Assembly: GCA_002503825.1 (NCBI GenBank)
Contig: DASP01000005.1
Span: forward strand, 248,001-312,000
Direction of reading: 5' to 3'
DNA length: 64,000 nt
From: Methanoregulaceae archaeon UBA467
Lineage (GTDB): Archaea > Halobacteriota > Methanomicrobia > Methanomicrobiales > Methanospirillaceae
The notes below the pieces were generated by a model. That model had not been told where the DNA came from, searched no databases, and saw nothing but the letters and a program-made list of their open reading frames with translations. Shown here one piece after another: positions 49,039 to 58,241 of this stretch. The translations under genes and the position numbers were made by a program. Position 1 is the first letter of the stretch; the number at the start of each line of letters is the position of its first letter.

Positions 49039-51630
49039 TCAGCTGATGAGAGTCCCCTGCCGCACATCCTCCTCGCTTACCTCGAATTCAATGGTAGTAC
49101 CTGCGATATGATATTTCCCGGTTGCCGTGACATCATAGGGGTTGTTTGTCGTGGAATAGGGAACTACAAATTCTCCATTGCTGCTTGCCTGCCGGTAGAC
49201 AAATGTCCGCCCCGTATTGGTCACAAGCGGCAGTTCGATGATTCCCTCTCCCCTGATCCTCGCACCCGGCACGTACTCAAAGACCTTGACATATTTCAGG
49301 TCGGGCACTGCCTGTGAAAACACGTTTCGCGGCGATTCATGGACAAGACGGTAGTGCTGCAGGGCAGGGATAAGATCGAGGGGCTGCAGGACACCGGTGT
49401 TCATGACTGCTGCATGTGTTCCGGCAGGGGATGCGGGATTGGCATTATACTGTTCTGCGGCGGCCTTTGCATCGGCAACGCTCATCGCCTGTGCATTTGT
49501 AATCAGCGGGTAGACCGAATTCACGCCGTCGCTGTAGACGATGTAATATCCGGTCGTCGGCTCGACCATCGACCCGTCAAAGTTGTGGAGCCGGGAGACC
49601 ATAGTCGTGAAATAGTCGGGCGTATAGAGGGTGACCGCCCCATAGGTCCCGGGATTTTCGGGGTCGGGGACGTAGAACTGTCGCTGATACGGATATGCAC
49701 CTGCTGATGTGTTGTACCAGGTCGCCATGGCCCAGAACTTTCCGGTATCCATCTCGATATCGGTCATGACATACCGCACACCGAGGGTGTCTGCAATACG
49801 GTTTGTCCGTTCCTCTGACTGAGAAATGAAGAACGTTGCGGCACCGTTTTCACCAGCAACACCTGCCTGGAACGGGTTTGCATTGGGGATCCGCTTAGCA
49901 ATGTAGGTAATCATATGACCGTAATCCCACCACGACATAACGCCGTATGCGGTATCAGGGTATGAAAACGTCTTTGCATCGTAAATGCGGTAATAATCGA
50001 CCCCGGTATCGGGCGTCGAAGTCCCCATCCATTCGAGCGACTCACGCCAGTCCTGGTTCATGCGTATCCCGCCGGAGGCTGATACCTGGTATTCATAGGA
50101 TACCGAAGAAATGGCAAATAGCAGGATAAGTGCAAAAACAACTGCCGTCAACCCGATATTTGCGTAATGGACCTGTTTTTTTGCAACCGGGCTCGCTTTC
50201 TGGGTTCCTTTTGACTTTTTACCCTTTTCTTTTGCTTTTCCTTCGACGGCAACGGCTTCCTTCTTCTGCTTCCCTCCGCCATGAATCAGCCCGGAAATAT
50301 CGGTCCAGCTTCGCTGGAGTACAAACCCTGCCCCGAATGCAGAGATGATGGCAATGTTTGCGGCAATATAGTATTCATACCTGATGTGCTGCCACGTCGA
50401 GTAGACAATAATCAGGGACCATATCATGACAAAAAGATGTTCTGCCCGTTTCTCCTTCCAGAGCGAGTACGCGAGCGCAACAAATCCGCCTGCCATCAGG
50501 ATGAGCCCGTAGCTGAAGGTAGTCCATGCCTCTGCGATTGTCCATGAACGGGCTTCCTGAATAGTCAGGTATAACGAGTTCTGCCCGAAAAATTCCACCA
50601 TTGCACTGATAAGATTATTATACATCCCGGGTGCAACTGCGAGGAGCCCAAGTATTGATACAATTATTACACCCAGCAGGGCAAGGGGGTAATACATAAA
50701 TTTTTTCTGCCGCAGGTACCCTGACAGGAAGTAGAGGAAGAGGGTCTCCACGATTATAAGGATAAATGCAAAGGGATGGGCGATGGTGTAAAAATTAAAC
50801 TGCATTCCCTCCTGGACCGGACCGAACAGGAAGAAGGTCAGGGTTGCAAACAGGAATATGACCCCGTTGAGGAGGACAAGGTATTCAGTGCGGACGTTCT
50901 GGTAGTGGTCCCATATGAACTGGAATAGGGTATAGAGTGCCACGATGAGTGCAAAAAGGATCATCGTAGGCATTGTCAGGAATCCGACGAGATAGGCAAA
51001 ACCTGCAAGCAGCCCAAGCAACACCGGTATTTTCAATGTTTCCGTGTTTTTCCAGTCCACACCGGAATTTCTGGTATATGCAAGCGCAAAGATATAGCAG
51101 AGGCAGAATATGGTGCTGAACAGGACTTCAGCCATGTGGTGGTCGAGGTACCCGAAAAGGGAGCGGAAGAAGTACTGGCCTGATACAACAGCGATAAGGG
51201 CCGCCCCGACGAGTCCTGCCTTCCAGTCAGAGATCTTCCTGACGAGCAGGAAGACCACCGGTACCATAAATGCAGCCATTACCGGCGGGACTGCAAGGGC
51301 AAGGGGGATAATTTCCGGACGCGTCGTTGCACCGGTGATAAGACAGAGCCCGGTGATAATCCAGATAAACAACGGCCCCCAGTGAATACCCTCCCCGTAG
51401 GGGAAGAGGGTCATCGCTTCAAACCACCCATATGCCGGGAAATTCTGCGTCATCTGTTCGATCTGCCTCAAATTATACAGCGGGTCATCGCTCCCCACAA
51501 GATTTAAGGCATCGGTACTCCCGAGAGATTCCATCGGGAGGATCCGTATCCACAGGCAAAAAACGGCAAAAATAATGATTGCCGCGATGATAACGTAATT
51601 TGTATACTTCCAGCCTTCGTTCTCTGACAT
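49039..51630 (-). CDS. aglB: Dolichyl-phosphooligosaccharide-protein glycotransferase AglB (STT3)
   Basis: AglB transfers a lipid-linked glycan to Asn of secreted proteins such as S-layer glycoproteins and archaellins. The 863-residue protein has about 13 membrane helices in its first half, starting at IIAAIIIFAVFCLWI. SLGSTDALNLVGSDDPLYNLR holds the first catalytic Asp. The soluble C-terminal half has the hallmark WWDYGH in GVMSWWDYGHMITYI. A Lys/Ala linker (GKAKEKGKKSKGTQKA) separates the parts. It ends next to the deacetylase gene stop, with no gap. Confidence 0.97.
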   Translation of the reverse strand: MSENEGWKYTNYVIIAAIIIFAVFCLWIRILPMESLGSTDALNLVGSDDPLYNLRQIEQMTQNFPAYGWFEAMTLFPYGEGIHWGPLFIWIITGLCLITGATTRPEIIPLALAVPPVMAAFMVPVVFLLVRKISDWKAGLVGAALIAVVSGQYFFRSLFGYLDHHMAEVLFSTIFCLCYIFALAYTRNSGVDWKNTETLKIPVLLGLLAGFAYLVGFLTMPTMILFALIVALYTLFQFIWDHYQNVRTEYLVLLNGVIFLFATLTFFLFGPVQEGMQFNFYTIAHPFAFILIIVETLFLYFLSGYLRQKKFMYYPLALLGVIIVSILGLLAVAPGMYNNLISAMVEFFGQNSLYLTIQEARSWTIAEAWTTFSYGLILMAGGFVALAYSLWKEKRAEHLFVMIWSLIIVYSTWQHIRYEYYIAANIAIISAFGAGFVLQRSWTDISGLIHGGGKQKKEAVAVEGKAKEKGKKSKGTQKASPVAKKQVHYANIGLTAVVFALILLFAISSVSYEYQVSASGGIRMNQDWRESLEWMGTSTPDTGVDYYRIYDAKTFSYPDTAYGVMSWWDYGHMITYIAKRIPNANPFQAGVAGENGAATFFISQSEERTNRIADTLGVRYVMTDIEMDTGKFWAMATWYNTSAGAYPYQRQFYVPDPENPGTYGAVTLYTPDYFTTMVSRLHNFDGSMVEPTTGYYIVYSDGVNSVYPLITNAQAMSVADAKAAAEQYNANPASPAGTHAAVMNTGVLQPLDLIPALQHYRLVHESPRNVFSQAVPDLKYVKVFEYVPGARIRGEGIIELPLVTNTGRTFVYRQASSNGEFVVPYSTTNNPYDVTATGKYHIAGTTIEFEVSEEDVRQGTLIS

Positions 51631-51741
51631 TCGATCATCCTGACAGGTTCAAATATGATTAATATGTGCTGCAGTTTATGATAATATTTTGGGCCAAATC
51701 GGCATTTGCCGGTAGTATATTAAAAAATAAAACATTATTAC

Positions 51742-52872
51742 TCATTTTTCAGTTATTAAGGATTTTTTTAAAAGATCCTGTGCCTGTTTTTTGAACATGT
51801 CAAAATTGAATGATTCCGCCCGTTTTATGCACTCGTCCCGGTATTTCTCCGGGTCGCCGGCAATTTCATTCACAGCACTTCGGATTGCATCGGGATCGGG
51901 CGATACAAGCCTTCCCGTATAACCGTCGAGGACGGTCTCGAGGTATCCACCTTCCTTTGCTGCCACCACCGGCTTTCCGCTCGCCATGGCCTCAAGAGGG
52001 GTCAGCCCGAAATCCTCGTCGATTGCGGTGGTAATGAACCCCTCGCATCTCGAGTAAAGATCACGGAGTTCTTCTTCACTGACGGTCCCCATAAATGTAA
52101 TATTCGGCGGGGCATTTTCGACAATCGACCGGTATTCCGGGTATACTTCGCCGACAATGCGTAGTTCTTTGCCCGGAATGTTCCGGAACGCCTCTATCTG
52201 GAGATCAACCCGTTTCCATTTGTCAATACGGCCTACCGAAAGCCAGAACCCCTCGGACTCCCTGTATGAATACCGTTCCACATGAACTGGCGGGTACAGG
52301 ACCCCTGCATTTTTCCCGTATGTCCTGAATATCCGGCTCCGTACCGTGTGGGAAATACAGGCGATATTTTTGACATTCTTTTTGACATACCGCCTGTCCA
52401 GCGACCTGAATATACTTAATACAATCCGGTATGCAGCGCGTGTATGGAGAGGCTGACTGTCAATGAAGTAGTAGTACATGTCATACATCGCCCTCCTCGG
52501 GGAGAGCATGTAGTAGATATGCGGTATATCCTTTGAAATGGAACGGAGTGCCATGTCATCGATGCAGATGACAGCGTCATAGTCCGGTTTCAGCCGTTTA
52601 AAAAGCAGCATTCCAAAAAGCTGCCGGAACGGCTCTGCAGGCAGTTTTTTATTGAGCGATACCACATTGACCCTGTTTTCAGGGTCATATGCACGGATGA
52701 CGTCCCTGTTGGCATACGGGGTGATGATATCAGCGCCAAGCGCTTCAGCCAGGTCGAGCAGCAGGCGCTCTGCTCCTCCGATGACCAGGAATTCATATCC
52801 GGTGAGTATTGCAACCCTGGGATTCATTGATGAACCTCCTGCCCCATTCGAAAAAACCGGGCGATACCGCAT
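51742..52872 (-). CDS. Glycosyltransferase family 4 protein
   Basis: The 376-residue protein is a GT-B fold glycosyltransferase. The N-terminal half includes GGAERLLLDLAEALGAD; the C-terminal nucleotide-sugar half includes WLSVGRIDKWKRVDL and EDFGLTPLEAMASGKPVVA with the EX7E motif. Its position between AglB and UDP-sugar genes suggests building of the N-glycan on its lipid carrier on the cytoplasmic side. The start may be 52872 or the internal ATG at about 52827 (MNPRVAILTGYEFLV), which fits the fold better. Sugar specificity cannot be read. Confidence 0.9.
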   Translation of the reverse strand: MRYRPVFSNGAGGSSMNPRVAILTGYEFLVIGGAERLLLDLAEALGADIITPYANRDVIRAYDPENRVNVVSLNKKLPAEPFRQLFGMLLFKRLKPDYDAVICIDDMALRSISKDIPHIYYMLSPRRAMYDMYYYFIDSQPLHTRAAYRIVLSIFRSLDRRYVKKNVKNIACISHTVRSRIFRTYGKNAGVLYPPVHVERYSYRESEGFWLSVGRIDKWKRVDLQIEAFRNIPGKELRIVGEVYPEYRSIVENAPPNITFMGTVSEEELRDLYSRCEGFITTAIDEDFGLTPLEAMASGKPVVAAKEGGYLETVLDGYTGRLVSPDPDAIRSAVNEIAGDPEKYRDECIKRAESFNFDMFKKQAQDLLKKSLITEK

Positions 52873-52882
52873 GTCCGGGCTA

Positions 52883-54049
52883 TCATTGCCGCATTTCTTC
52901 CTGCATGATGGTACGAATGAGGTCGTCCCACTGCTGTGCGATCACATTCCACCGCAGTTCGGGCGGTACCGGGTACCGTACACGATCCCCGTGGAGGGCC
53001 TGGATGGCCTTCGCAATTTCTCCGGGATTTTCCGGCTCGACGAAAACCGTGCCTTCGTAGGTTCCAAGGCTTTCTTTTATTCCTCCCACCCGTGATGCAA
53101 TGACCGGCATTCCATACGACATTGCGATGTGTGCCACCGCCGAGGGGTCATGCGATTCCCGGGTGTACGGGGCCACAAAAACATCAGATGCCGAAAAATA
53201 CAGGGATACTTCGTCATCACTGATGTAACGGTCAACAACCGTGATATTATCGCGGTACTCTGATCTTCTTGCACGGTCGACAGATTCCCGGTCTTCCCAT
53301 GCTTCTCCCACAATAAACAGGCGTGTATTTGCCATCAGCTCCTTTGGAATCCCTTCAAATCCCTCGATCAGGAATTTTACACCCTTAAAAGGCCGGAGAA
53401 GCCCGAAAAACAAAATGACGTACTCTTCCTTTATTGAAAGCGCTTCTTTTGCCTCTGCCCGCCCGATTTTTTTGTACTGGTCATAAAGACCATGCGGGAT
53501 GATGCTGATCTTTTCAACGGGAAGATGGTAGCGCCCGATTATCAGGTCACGGTCAAACCTTGTATGGGCAACATACCTGCAGGCAAGTGAAGGTATGATC
53601 TTTCCCATAAGTTTCGCGTAGAGGGAAAGAATGAAGATTGAGTCTTCAAGGGGGTCTATCGCCTCGTGATACTCAATAATGATAATCTTTTTTTTCCGGC
53701 AAAGGAGTTCGATAAAAAAATACATGTGGGCCACACTGGACGTCCACCACGGGAAGACGACCGCATCTGCCTTTCTTGTGATGGAGAACGCCCGTGCCCA
53801 TGAAAACGGGTTGAACCAGTCAAGAAAATCATAGGTTTTTATACCCGCTTCGTAGCGCTCGTTTAAGAGGTCCTCCCCGACCCGCTTCCTTCCGGGAAAT
53901 AAAAATTTCGGGAGCATGTGGCGGAACTGGACGACCTGCACATTCATGACCCCGTTTAACGCATTGGCGAGTCGTATGGTAAAATAGGTTATCCCTGACA
54001 GGAACCGTTTTGATGGGCCGAAGACTAAAACGCGAACAGGATTGTGCAA
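52883..54049 (-). CDS. Glycosyltransferase family 4 protein
   Basis: This second GT-B glycosyltransferase of 388 residues shows SGITYFTIRLANALNG at the N-terminus and ILFFGLLRPFKGVKFLIEGFEG and DPSAVAHIAMSYGMPVIAS in the C-terminal domain, with PEEVS-like acidic loop residues. It lies 10 bases upstream of the other glycosyltransferase on the same strand, so both are one transcript. A role in N-glycan or surface polysaccharide assembly is inferred from the neighbours aglB and glmS. The acceptor is unknown. Confidence 0.9.
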   Translation of the reverse strand: MHNPVRVLVFGPSKRFLSGITYFTIRLANALNGVMNVQVVQFRHMLPKFLFPGRKRVGEDLLNERYEAGIKTYDFLDWFNPFSWARAFSITRKADAVVFPWWTSSVAHMYFFIELLCRKKKIIIIEYHEAIDPLEDSIFILSLYAKLMGKIIPSLACRYVAHTRFDRDLIIGRYHLPVEKISIIPHGLYDQYKKIGRAEAKEALSIKEEYVILFFGLLRPFKGVKFLIEGFEGIPKELMANTRLFIVGEAWEDRESVDRARRSEYRDNITVVDRYISDDEVSLYFSASDVFVAPYTRESHDPSAVAHIAMSYGMPVIASRVGGIKESLGTYEGTVFVEPENPGEIAKAIQALHGDRVRYPVPPELRWNVIAQQWDDLIRTIMQEEMRQ

Positions 54050-54114
54050 CCGAGATTCACTCCGTATGATTGTATCCTTTGTTTGGATATATTCTCATAA
54101 AAGGACTGCCATCC

Positions 54115-55854
54115 TCATTCGACCGTGACGCTCTTTGCAAGGTTCCTCGGTTTATCGATATCCATTCCGAGTATGGCCGCGGTATAATATGCAAGCATCT
54201 GCAATGCAACCGTGGCGGCGCATATATGCGTCAACATATCCCCTTCAGGGAGCGGTATAAATATATCTGCAATGCCGGCCAGGTCCAGGTCACCTTTCTG
54301 ACCCAAAATAATCAGTGGTGTCCCCCTGGCCTTCATCTCCTTTATATTCGAGATCATGACCTGGTATGCAGTTCCCGGTGTACAGATTGCAACAACAGGG
54401 GTTTCATGGGAGAGCAGGGCAAAGGGACCGTGTTTGATCTCTCCGGCAGCGTACCCTTCTGCATGGATATAGGAGATCTCCTTCATTTTAAGCGCACCTT
54501 CAAGCGCCACGGGATAAAAGGGCCCCCTGCCAGCAAAGAAGATATGTTCTGCACGTTTACAGACATCTACTGCAGGAGAGAGGTCGAGGAGAAGGACTTC
54601 TTCCATGCCCATGTGCACGGAATCCATGCTCTTCTCAAGTGTATTTCCTGATGCACGGTCGATGATATGGAGCAGCACCGCGAGCTCGGCGATGAAGGAT
54701 TTTGTCGCTGCGACACTGATCTCGGGTCCCGCCATCATGTACATGGTATGGTCTGCAACCCGGGTGACCGAGCTTCCAAGAATGTTTGTTATGGCAAGCG
54801 TGGGACAGTTGTGTTCCCGTGCTTTCCTGAGTGCTGCAATGGTATCTGCGGTCTCTCCCGACTGGGTGATGCCGATGACAAGATTATTGACAGGGGGTGT
54901 GAAGTACTTGAATTCTGATGCGAATTCGAGCCTGACCGGGACCTGCAGGACCTCTTCTGCAACGTACCTGAAGACAAGGCCGGCATGGTATGAGGTCCCG
55001 CAGGCAACGATGGTCGCACTTCTGAAGGTTTGTATCTCTTCCGGAAGTTCCTCCCGCCTGAGCGCCCGTATTGTTTTTGAGAATACATCGGGCTGCTCAA
55101 AGATCTCCTTCTGCATATAATGCGCAAATCCGCCTTTTTTAACATCTTCCGCGGACCATTCGATCAATTCCTCTTTCCGGTGTACCGGGACGCCCGCATT
55201 TTGTATCTCCAGTCTCCCGTGGGTGAGGACGGCAAGGTCCCAGTCTTCAAGATAAACTGCCTTTGAGGTGTAATCAAGGACAGGAGTCATATCTGATGCT
55301 GCAAAGAGTTCATTGTCCCCGATGCCGATAACAAGCGGGCTGCTGAGTCGTGCTGCTATGATCCGCTCCTCACCTTCCGCGATTGCCAGAAGTGCGTAGG
55401 ACCCGTGGAGGAGGGGAAGGGATAATTTCACCGCTTCTTCAAGATTTCCCTCATAGTTATCCTCAATGATGTGGACGATTACCTCCGTATCAGTCTCGGA
55501 CCGGAAAATGTGGCCCTTCTTTTCGAGCCCGCGTTTCAGTTCGGCATAGTTTTCGATGATCCCGTTGTGGACGACCGCAATCCTGTTCCTGCAGTCAAGA
55601 TGGGGGTGGGCGTTTGTATCATTCGGGACACCGTGGGTCGCCCACCGCGTATGACCGATACCGGTATTTCCATGAAGGATAAGCGCCCCGGTTTCATTCC
55701 CGGATATTCTTCCCTGCTTTTTACAGACCTCGATACCGCTGCCGAGGGTTGCTACTCCGAAGGAATCATATCCCCGGTATTCCAGCCTCTTTAAACCTTT
55801 CACAATGATCCGGGCTGCTTGTGCAGGGCCGGAATATCCGATGATCCCGCACAC
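54115..55854 (-). CDS. glmS: Glutamine-fructose-6-phosphate aminotransferase GlmS
   Basis: GlmS converts fructose-6-phosphate and glutamine to glucosamine-6-phosphate, the entry to UDP-GlcNAc. The 579-residue protein begins MCGIIGYSG; Cys2 is the glutaminase nucleophile, with GHTRWATHG downstream. Two SIS sugar-isomerase domains follow (VACGTSYHAGLVFRY; FAGRGPFYPVALEGALKMKEI). The C-terminal KSVTVE is the conserved end. One-base spacing to the next gene (stop to ATG region) shows co-transcription with the nucleotidyltransferases. Confidence 0.97.
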   Translation of the reverse strand: MCGIIGYSGPAQAARIIVKGLKRLEYRGYDSFGVATLGSGIEVCKKQGRISGNETGALILHGNTGIGHTRWATHGVPNDTNAHPHLDCRNRIAVVHNGIIENYAELKRGLEKKGHIFRSETDTEVIVHIIEDNYEGNLEEAVKLSLPLLHGSYALLAIAEGEERIIAARLSSPLVIGIGDNELFAASDMTPVLDYTSKAVYLEDWDLAVLTHGRLEIQNAGVPVHRKEELIEWSAEDVKKGGFAHYMQKEIFEQPDVFSKTIRALRREELPEEIQTFRSATIVACGTSYHAGLVFRYVAEEVLQVPVRLEFASEFKYFTPPVNNLVIGITQSGETADTIAALRKAREHNCPTLAITNILGSSVTRVADHTMYMMAGPEISVAATKSFIAELAVLLHIIDRASGNTLEKSMDSVHMGMEEVLLLDLSPAVDVCKRAEHIFFAGRGPFYPVALEGALKMKEISYIHAEGYAAGEIKHGPFALLSHETPVVAICTPGTAYQVMISNIKEMKARGTPLIILGQKGDLDLAGIADIFIPLPEGDMLTHICAATVALQMLAYYTAAILGMDIDKPRNLAKSVTVE

Positions 55855-57012
55855 TCATATCACCATCAGGGAATCTTTCGCAAGTTCGGTCGAAACAATC
55901 CTTTTACCGCCCGAAATCGAGACGTTATTCCCGACAATTGCTCCCTCGAAGGTGGTATGCGGCCCGGCTGATACCTTGTCACCGATAATTGCGCCGAATA
56001 TCACTTTCATAAGTGACCCTTCAATCTCCATGAAAGACTCAGAAAGGCTTACAGAGACGTGATCTTTGAGAACCGTTCCGTCACCGATCACTGCATCCCG
56101 GACCCGTGAATGTGAACCGATCGTGACATCATTCATGATAATTGCATTCCCGGTCATGCTGTACGGCTCGATTGTAACCCTCGACCCTATGCTGCTGCCA
56201 GGCATGATTGTACAGAAGGGCCCGATCCTGCAGTCTTCCCCGATGATAACCGGCCCTTCGATAACGGTATTCGGGCCGATATCGGTCCCGTGGCCGATGT
56301 TAACATTTCCGGTGATGACTGCGTTTTTCGCGATTGTGCCTGACTTCCGGGGCGCAACGCTTTTGATCAGCCTCCGGTTCATGGTCAGGAGGTCCCACGG
56401 GTAAATGGCATCCTGCCAGTCGTCAGCCGGTACCGCCTTTATTTTTTCCCCTTTCAGGAGCATGGCATTAATGGCGTCGGTAATATCGTTGCTTTCGATA
56501 CAATTAAAAAAATCCGGGGTCAGCGAGAGTATCCCGGTCGATATGGTGAACCCGGTGGCAATATCAGGTTTTTCCACGACTCCTTCAACCATTCCGTTCC
56601 TGATCTCAACAACACCAAAATTCGAAGGATACGGATGATTTTTCACAAGCATGGCGTTTTTTTCCTTCATTACCCTGCGGAGAGACTGGGTATCGATGTA
56701 ATTATCGCCGGGGATAACCAAAAAATCCTCTTTTATGAGGTGTCTTGCACAATTCAGGGCGTGTGCGGTTCCCAGTTGTTTCTCCTGGACGACCACGTCC
56801 ACAGGCACATCAAGGGTGTTTAAGTACCGGATAACGTGCTCTTTCCGGTACCCGACCACTACAATGATATCCCGTATCCCGTTTGCCAGAAGGCCATTTA
56901 TGGCATACTCAAGAATTGGCCGGTTTGCAACCGGTATCAATGCTTTCGGCCTGCTCCGGGTAAGAGGCCTTACCCGCATGCCTTCACCTGCTGCCAGTAT
57001 AACTGCCTGCAT
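55855..57012 (-). CDS. Bifunctional sugar-1-phosphate nucleotidyltransferase/acetyltransferase (GlmU-like)
   Basis: The 385-residue protein has an N-terminal nucleotidyltransferase domain with LAAGEGMRVRPLTRSRPKALIP and GTAHALNCA, then a left-handed beta-helix from about residue 230 made of hexapeptide repeats (NAVITGNVNIGHGTDIG). Such archaeal enzymes acetylate glucosamine-1-phosphate and couple it to UTP. A tandem paralogue lies upstream (57020-58219), so one may use other sugars such as glucose-1-phosphate. The stop abuts the glmS start. Confidence 0.93.
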   Translation of the reverse strand: MQAVILAAGEGMRVRPLTRSRPKALIPVANRPILEYAINGLLANGIRDIIVVVGYRKEHVIRYLNTLDVPVDVVVQEKQLGTAHALNCARHLIKEDFLVIPGDNYIDTQSLRRVMKEKNAMLVKNHPYPSNFGVVEIRNGMVEGVVEKPDIATGFTISTGILSLTPDFFNCIESNDITDAINAMLLKGEKIKAVPADDWQDAIYPWDLLTMNRRLIKSVAPRKSGTIAKNAVITGNVNIGHGTDIGPNTVIEGPVIIGEDCRIGPFCTIMPGSSIGSRVTIEPYSMTGNAIIMNDVTIGSHSRVRDAVIGDGTVLKDHVSVSLSESFMEIEGSLMKVIFGAIIGDKVSAGPHTTFEGAIVGNNVSISGGKRIVSTELAKDSLMVI

Positions 57013-57019
57013 CCTGCAC

Positions 57020-58219
57020 CTACCTGATCCTTGTATCCGGACTGATGCACCCGTCTATAACCGAGTGCGGGGCTGCCGTCACATTGCTCCCGATAACTGC
57101 ACCGACATTGACCGAGCAGTTTATCCCGAGCTGTACGCCGTCACCGACAATTGCCCCCATCTTTTTCCGGCGTGAATTCTTACCGCAGACCCGCACGGGC
57201 GCATGGTCGTGCCTGAGATTTGCAACTTTTGTCCCTGCACCGAAATTGCATCCGCTGCCGATAACGCTGTCGCCGACATAGTTAAAATGCGGGATCTTTG
57301 TCCCGTTCATGATGATCGAGTTCTTTATCTCGGTCGAATGCCCGATGTGGCACTCATCTCCTATAGCGGTGGAGCCCCTGATATACGCATGAGGGCCGAT
57401 ACGGCTGTTTTTCCCGATACAACAGGGACCTTCGATATAGGTGCCGGACTTGATCACGCTTCCCTTTCCGACAGAAACATCACCGTGAATCCATACTCCT
57501 TCCTCGATGACACCTTCGTTTTTTGCGGGTGTCGATGAAACCAGCTGCTCATTTGCCCAGAGAAGATCCCATGGATATCCTACGTCGATCCATGACCTGA
57601 GCAGGTGGGATCCCAGCCTTTTCCCTGCGATTAGTACTGCAAGGGCATCTGTCAGCTCGTACTCTCCCCTCGAAGAGCACTTCACCTGTTCAGAAATTTC
57701 AAAGATTTCCGGTGAAAACAGGTATATACCGGCATTTATAAGGTTCGATTCAGGCTGTTCTGTTTTTTCCCTGAGTGATTTGACCAGATCACCGTCAGTC
57801 GCCACCACACCATAATCTTCAGGGTGGTCTGACGGGTAGACGCCGACGATAAACGGCTTTTTCCGGATGATTGTCCTGATATCTTCAGAATTCAGGATCA
57901 TGTCGCCGTTCAGCAGGAGAAAATTGCCACGGACATGGTTTTTTGCTGCATTCAGGGCATCCGCAGTCCCTTTCTGCTGGCGCTGGGTCACATAGCGCAC
58001 CTTTACCCCGTGACCGTCCCCGTTCCCGAAATGATCCCGTATCGCCTTTTCACCGTATCCGACCACAAAAATAAAATCAGTAACACCTGCATCCCTTGCC
58101 GCTATAACCAGATGCTCTATCATCGGGCGATTTGCTATGGGTAGCATCACTTTTGGGCGGTTTGCGGTCAGCGGGCGCATCCGTTTTCCTTCACCTGCCG
58201 CCAGGACCACGCATTGCAT
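57020..58219 (-). CDS. Bifunctional sugar-1-phosphate nucleotidyltransferase/acetyltransferase (GlmU-like), paralogue
   Basis: This paralogue of 399 residues has the same layout as the next gene: LAAGEGKRMRPLTANRPKVMLP, GTADALNAAKNHV and a C-terminal hexapeptide beta-helix (SVGKGSVIKSGTYIEG, GAIVGDGVQLGINCSVNVG). The C-terminal segment VRVCGKNSRRKKMGAIVGDG resembles that of bacterial GlmU acetyltransferases, so this copy is a good candidate for the UDP-GlcNAc-making enzyme. The gap to the next gene is only 7 bases. Confidence 0.93.
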   Translation of the reverse strand: MQCVVLAAGEGKRMRPLTANRPKVMLPIANRPMIEHLVIAARDAGVTDFIFVVGYGEKAIRDHFGNGDGHGVKVRYVTQRQQKGTADALNAAKNHVRGNFLLLNGDMILNSEDIRTIIRKKPFIVGVYPSDHPEDYGVVATDGDLVKSLREKTEQPESNLINAGIYLFSPEIFEISEQVKCSSRGEYELTDALAVLIAGKRLGSHLLRSWIDVGYPWDLLWANEQLVSSTPAKNEGVIEEGVWIHGDVSVGKGSVIKSGTYIEGPCCIGKNSRIGPHAYIRGSTAIGDECHIGHSTEIKNSIIMNGTKIPHFNYVGDSVIGSGCNFGAGTKVANLRHDHAPVRVCGKNSRRKKMGAIVGDGVQLGINCSVNVGAVIGSNVTAAPHSVIDGCISPDTRIR

Positions 58220-58241
58220 AAAATACCATCACGCTGCAGAT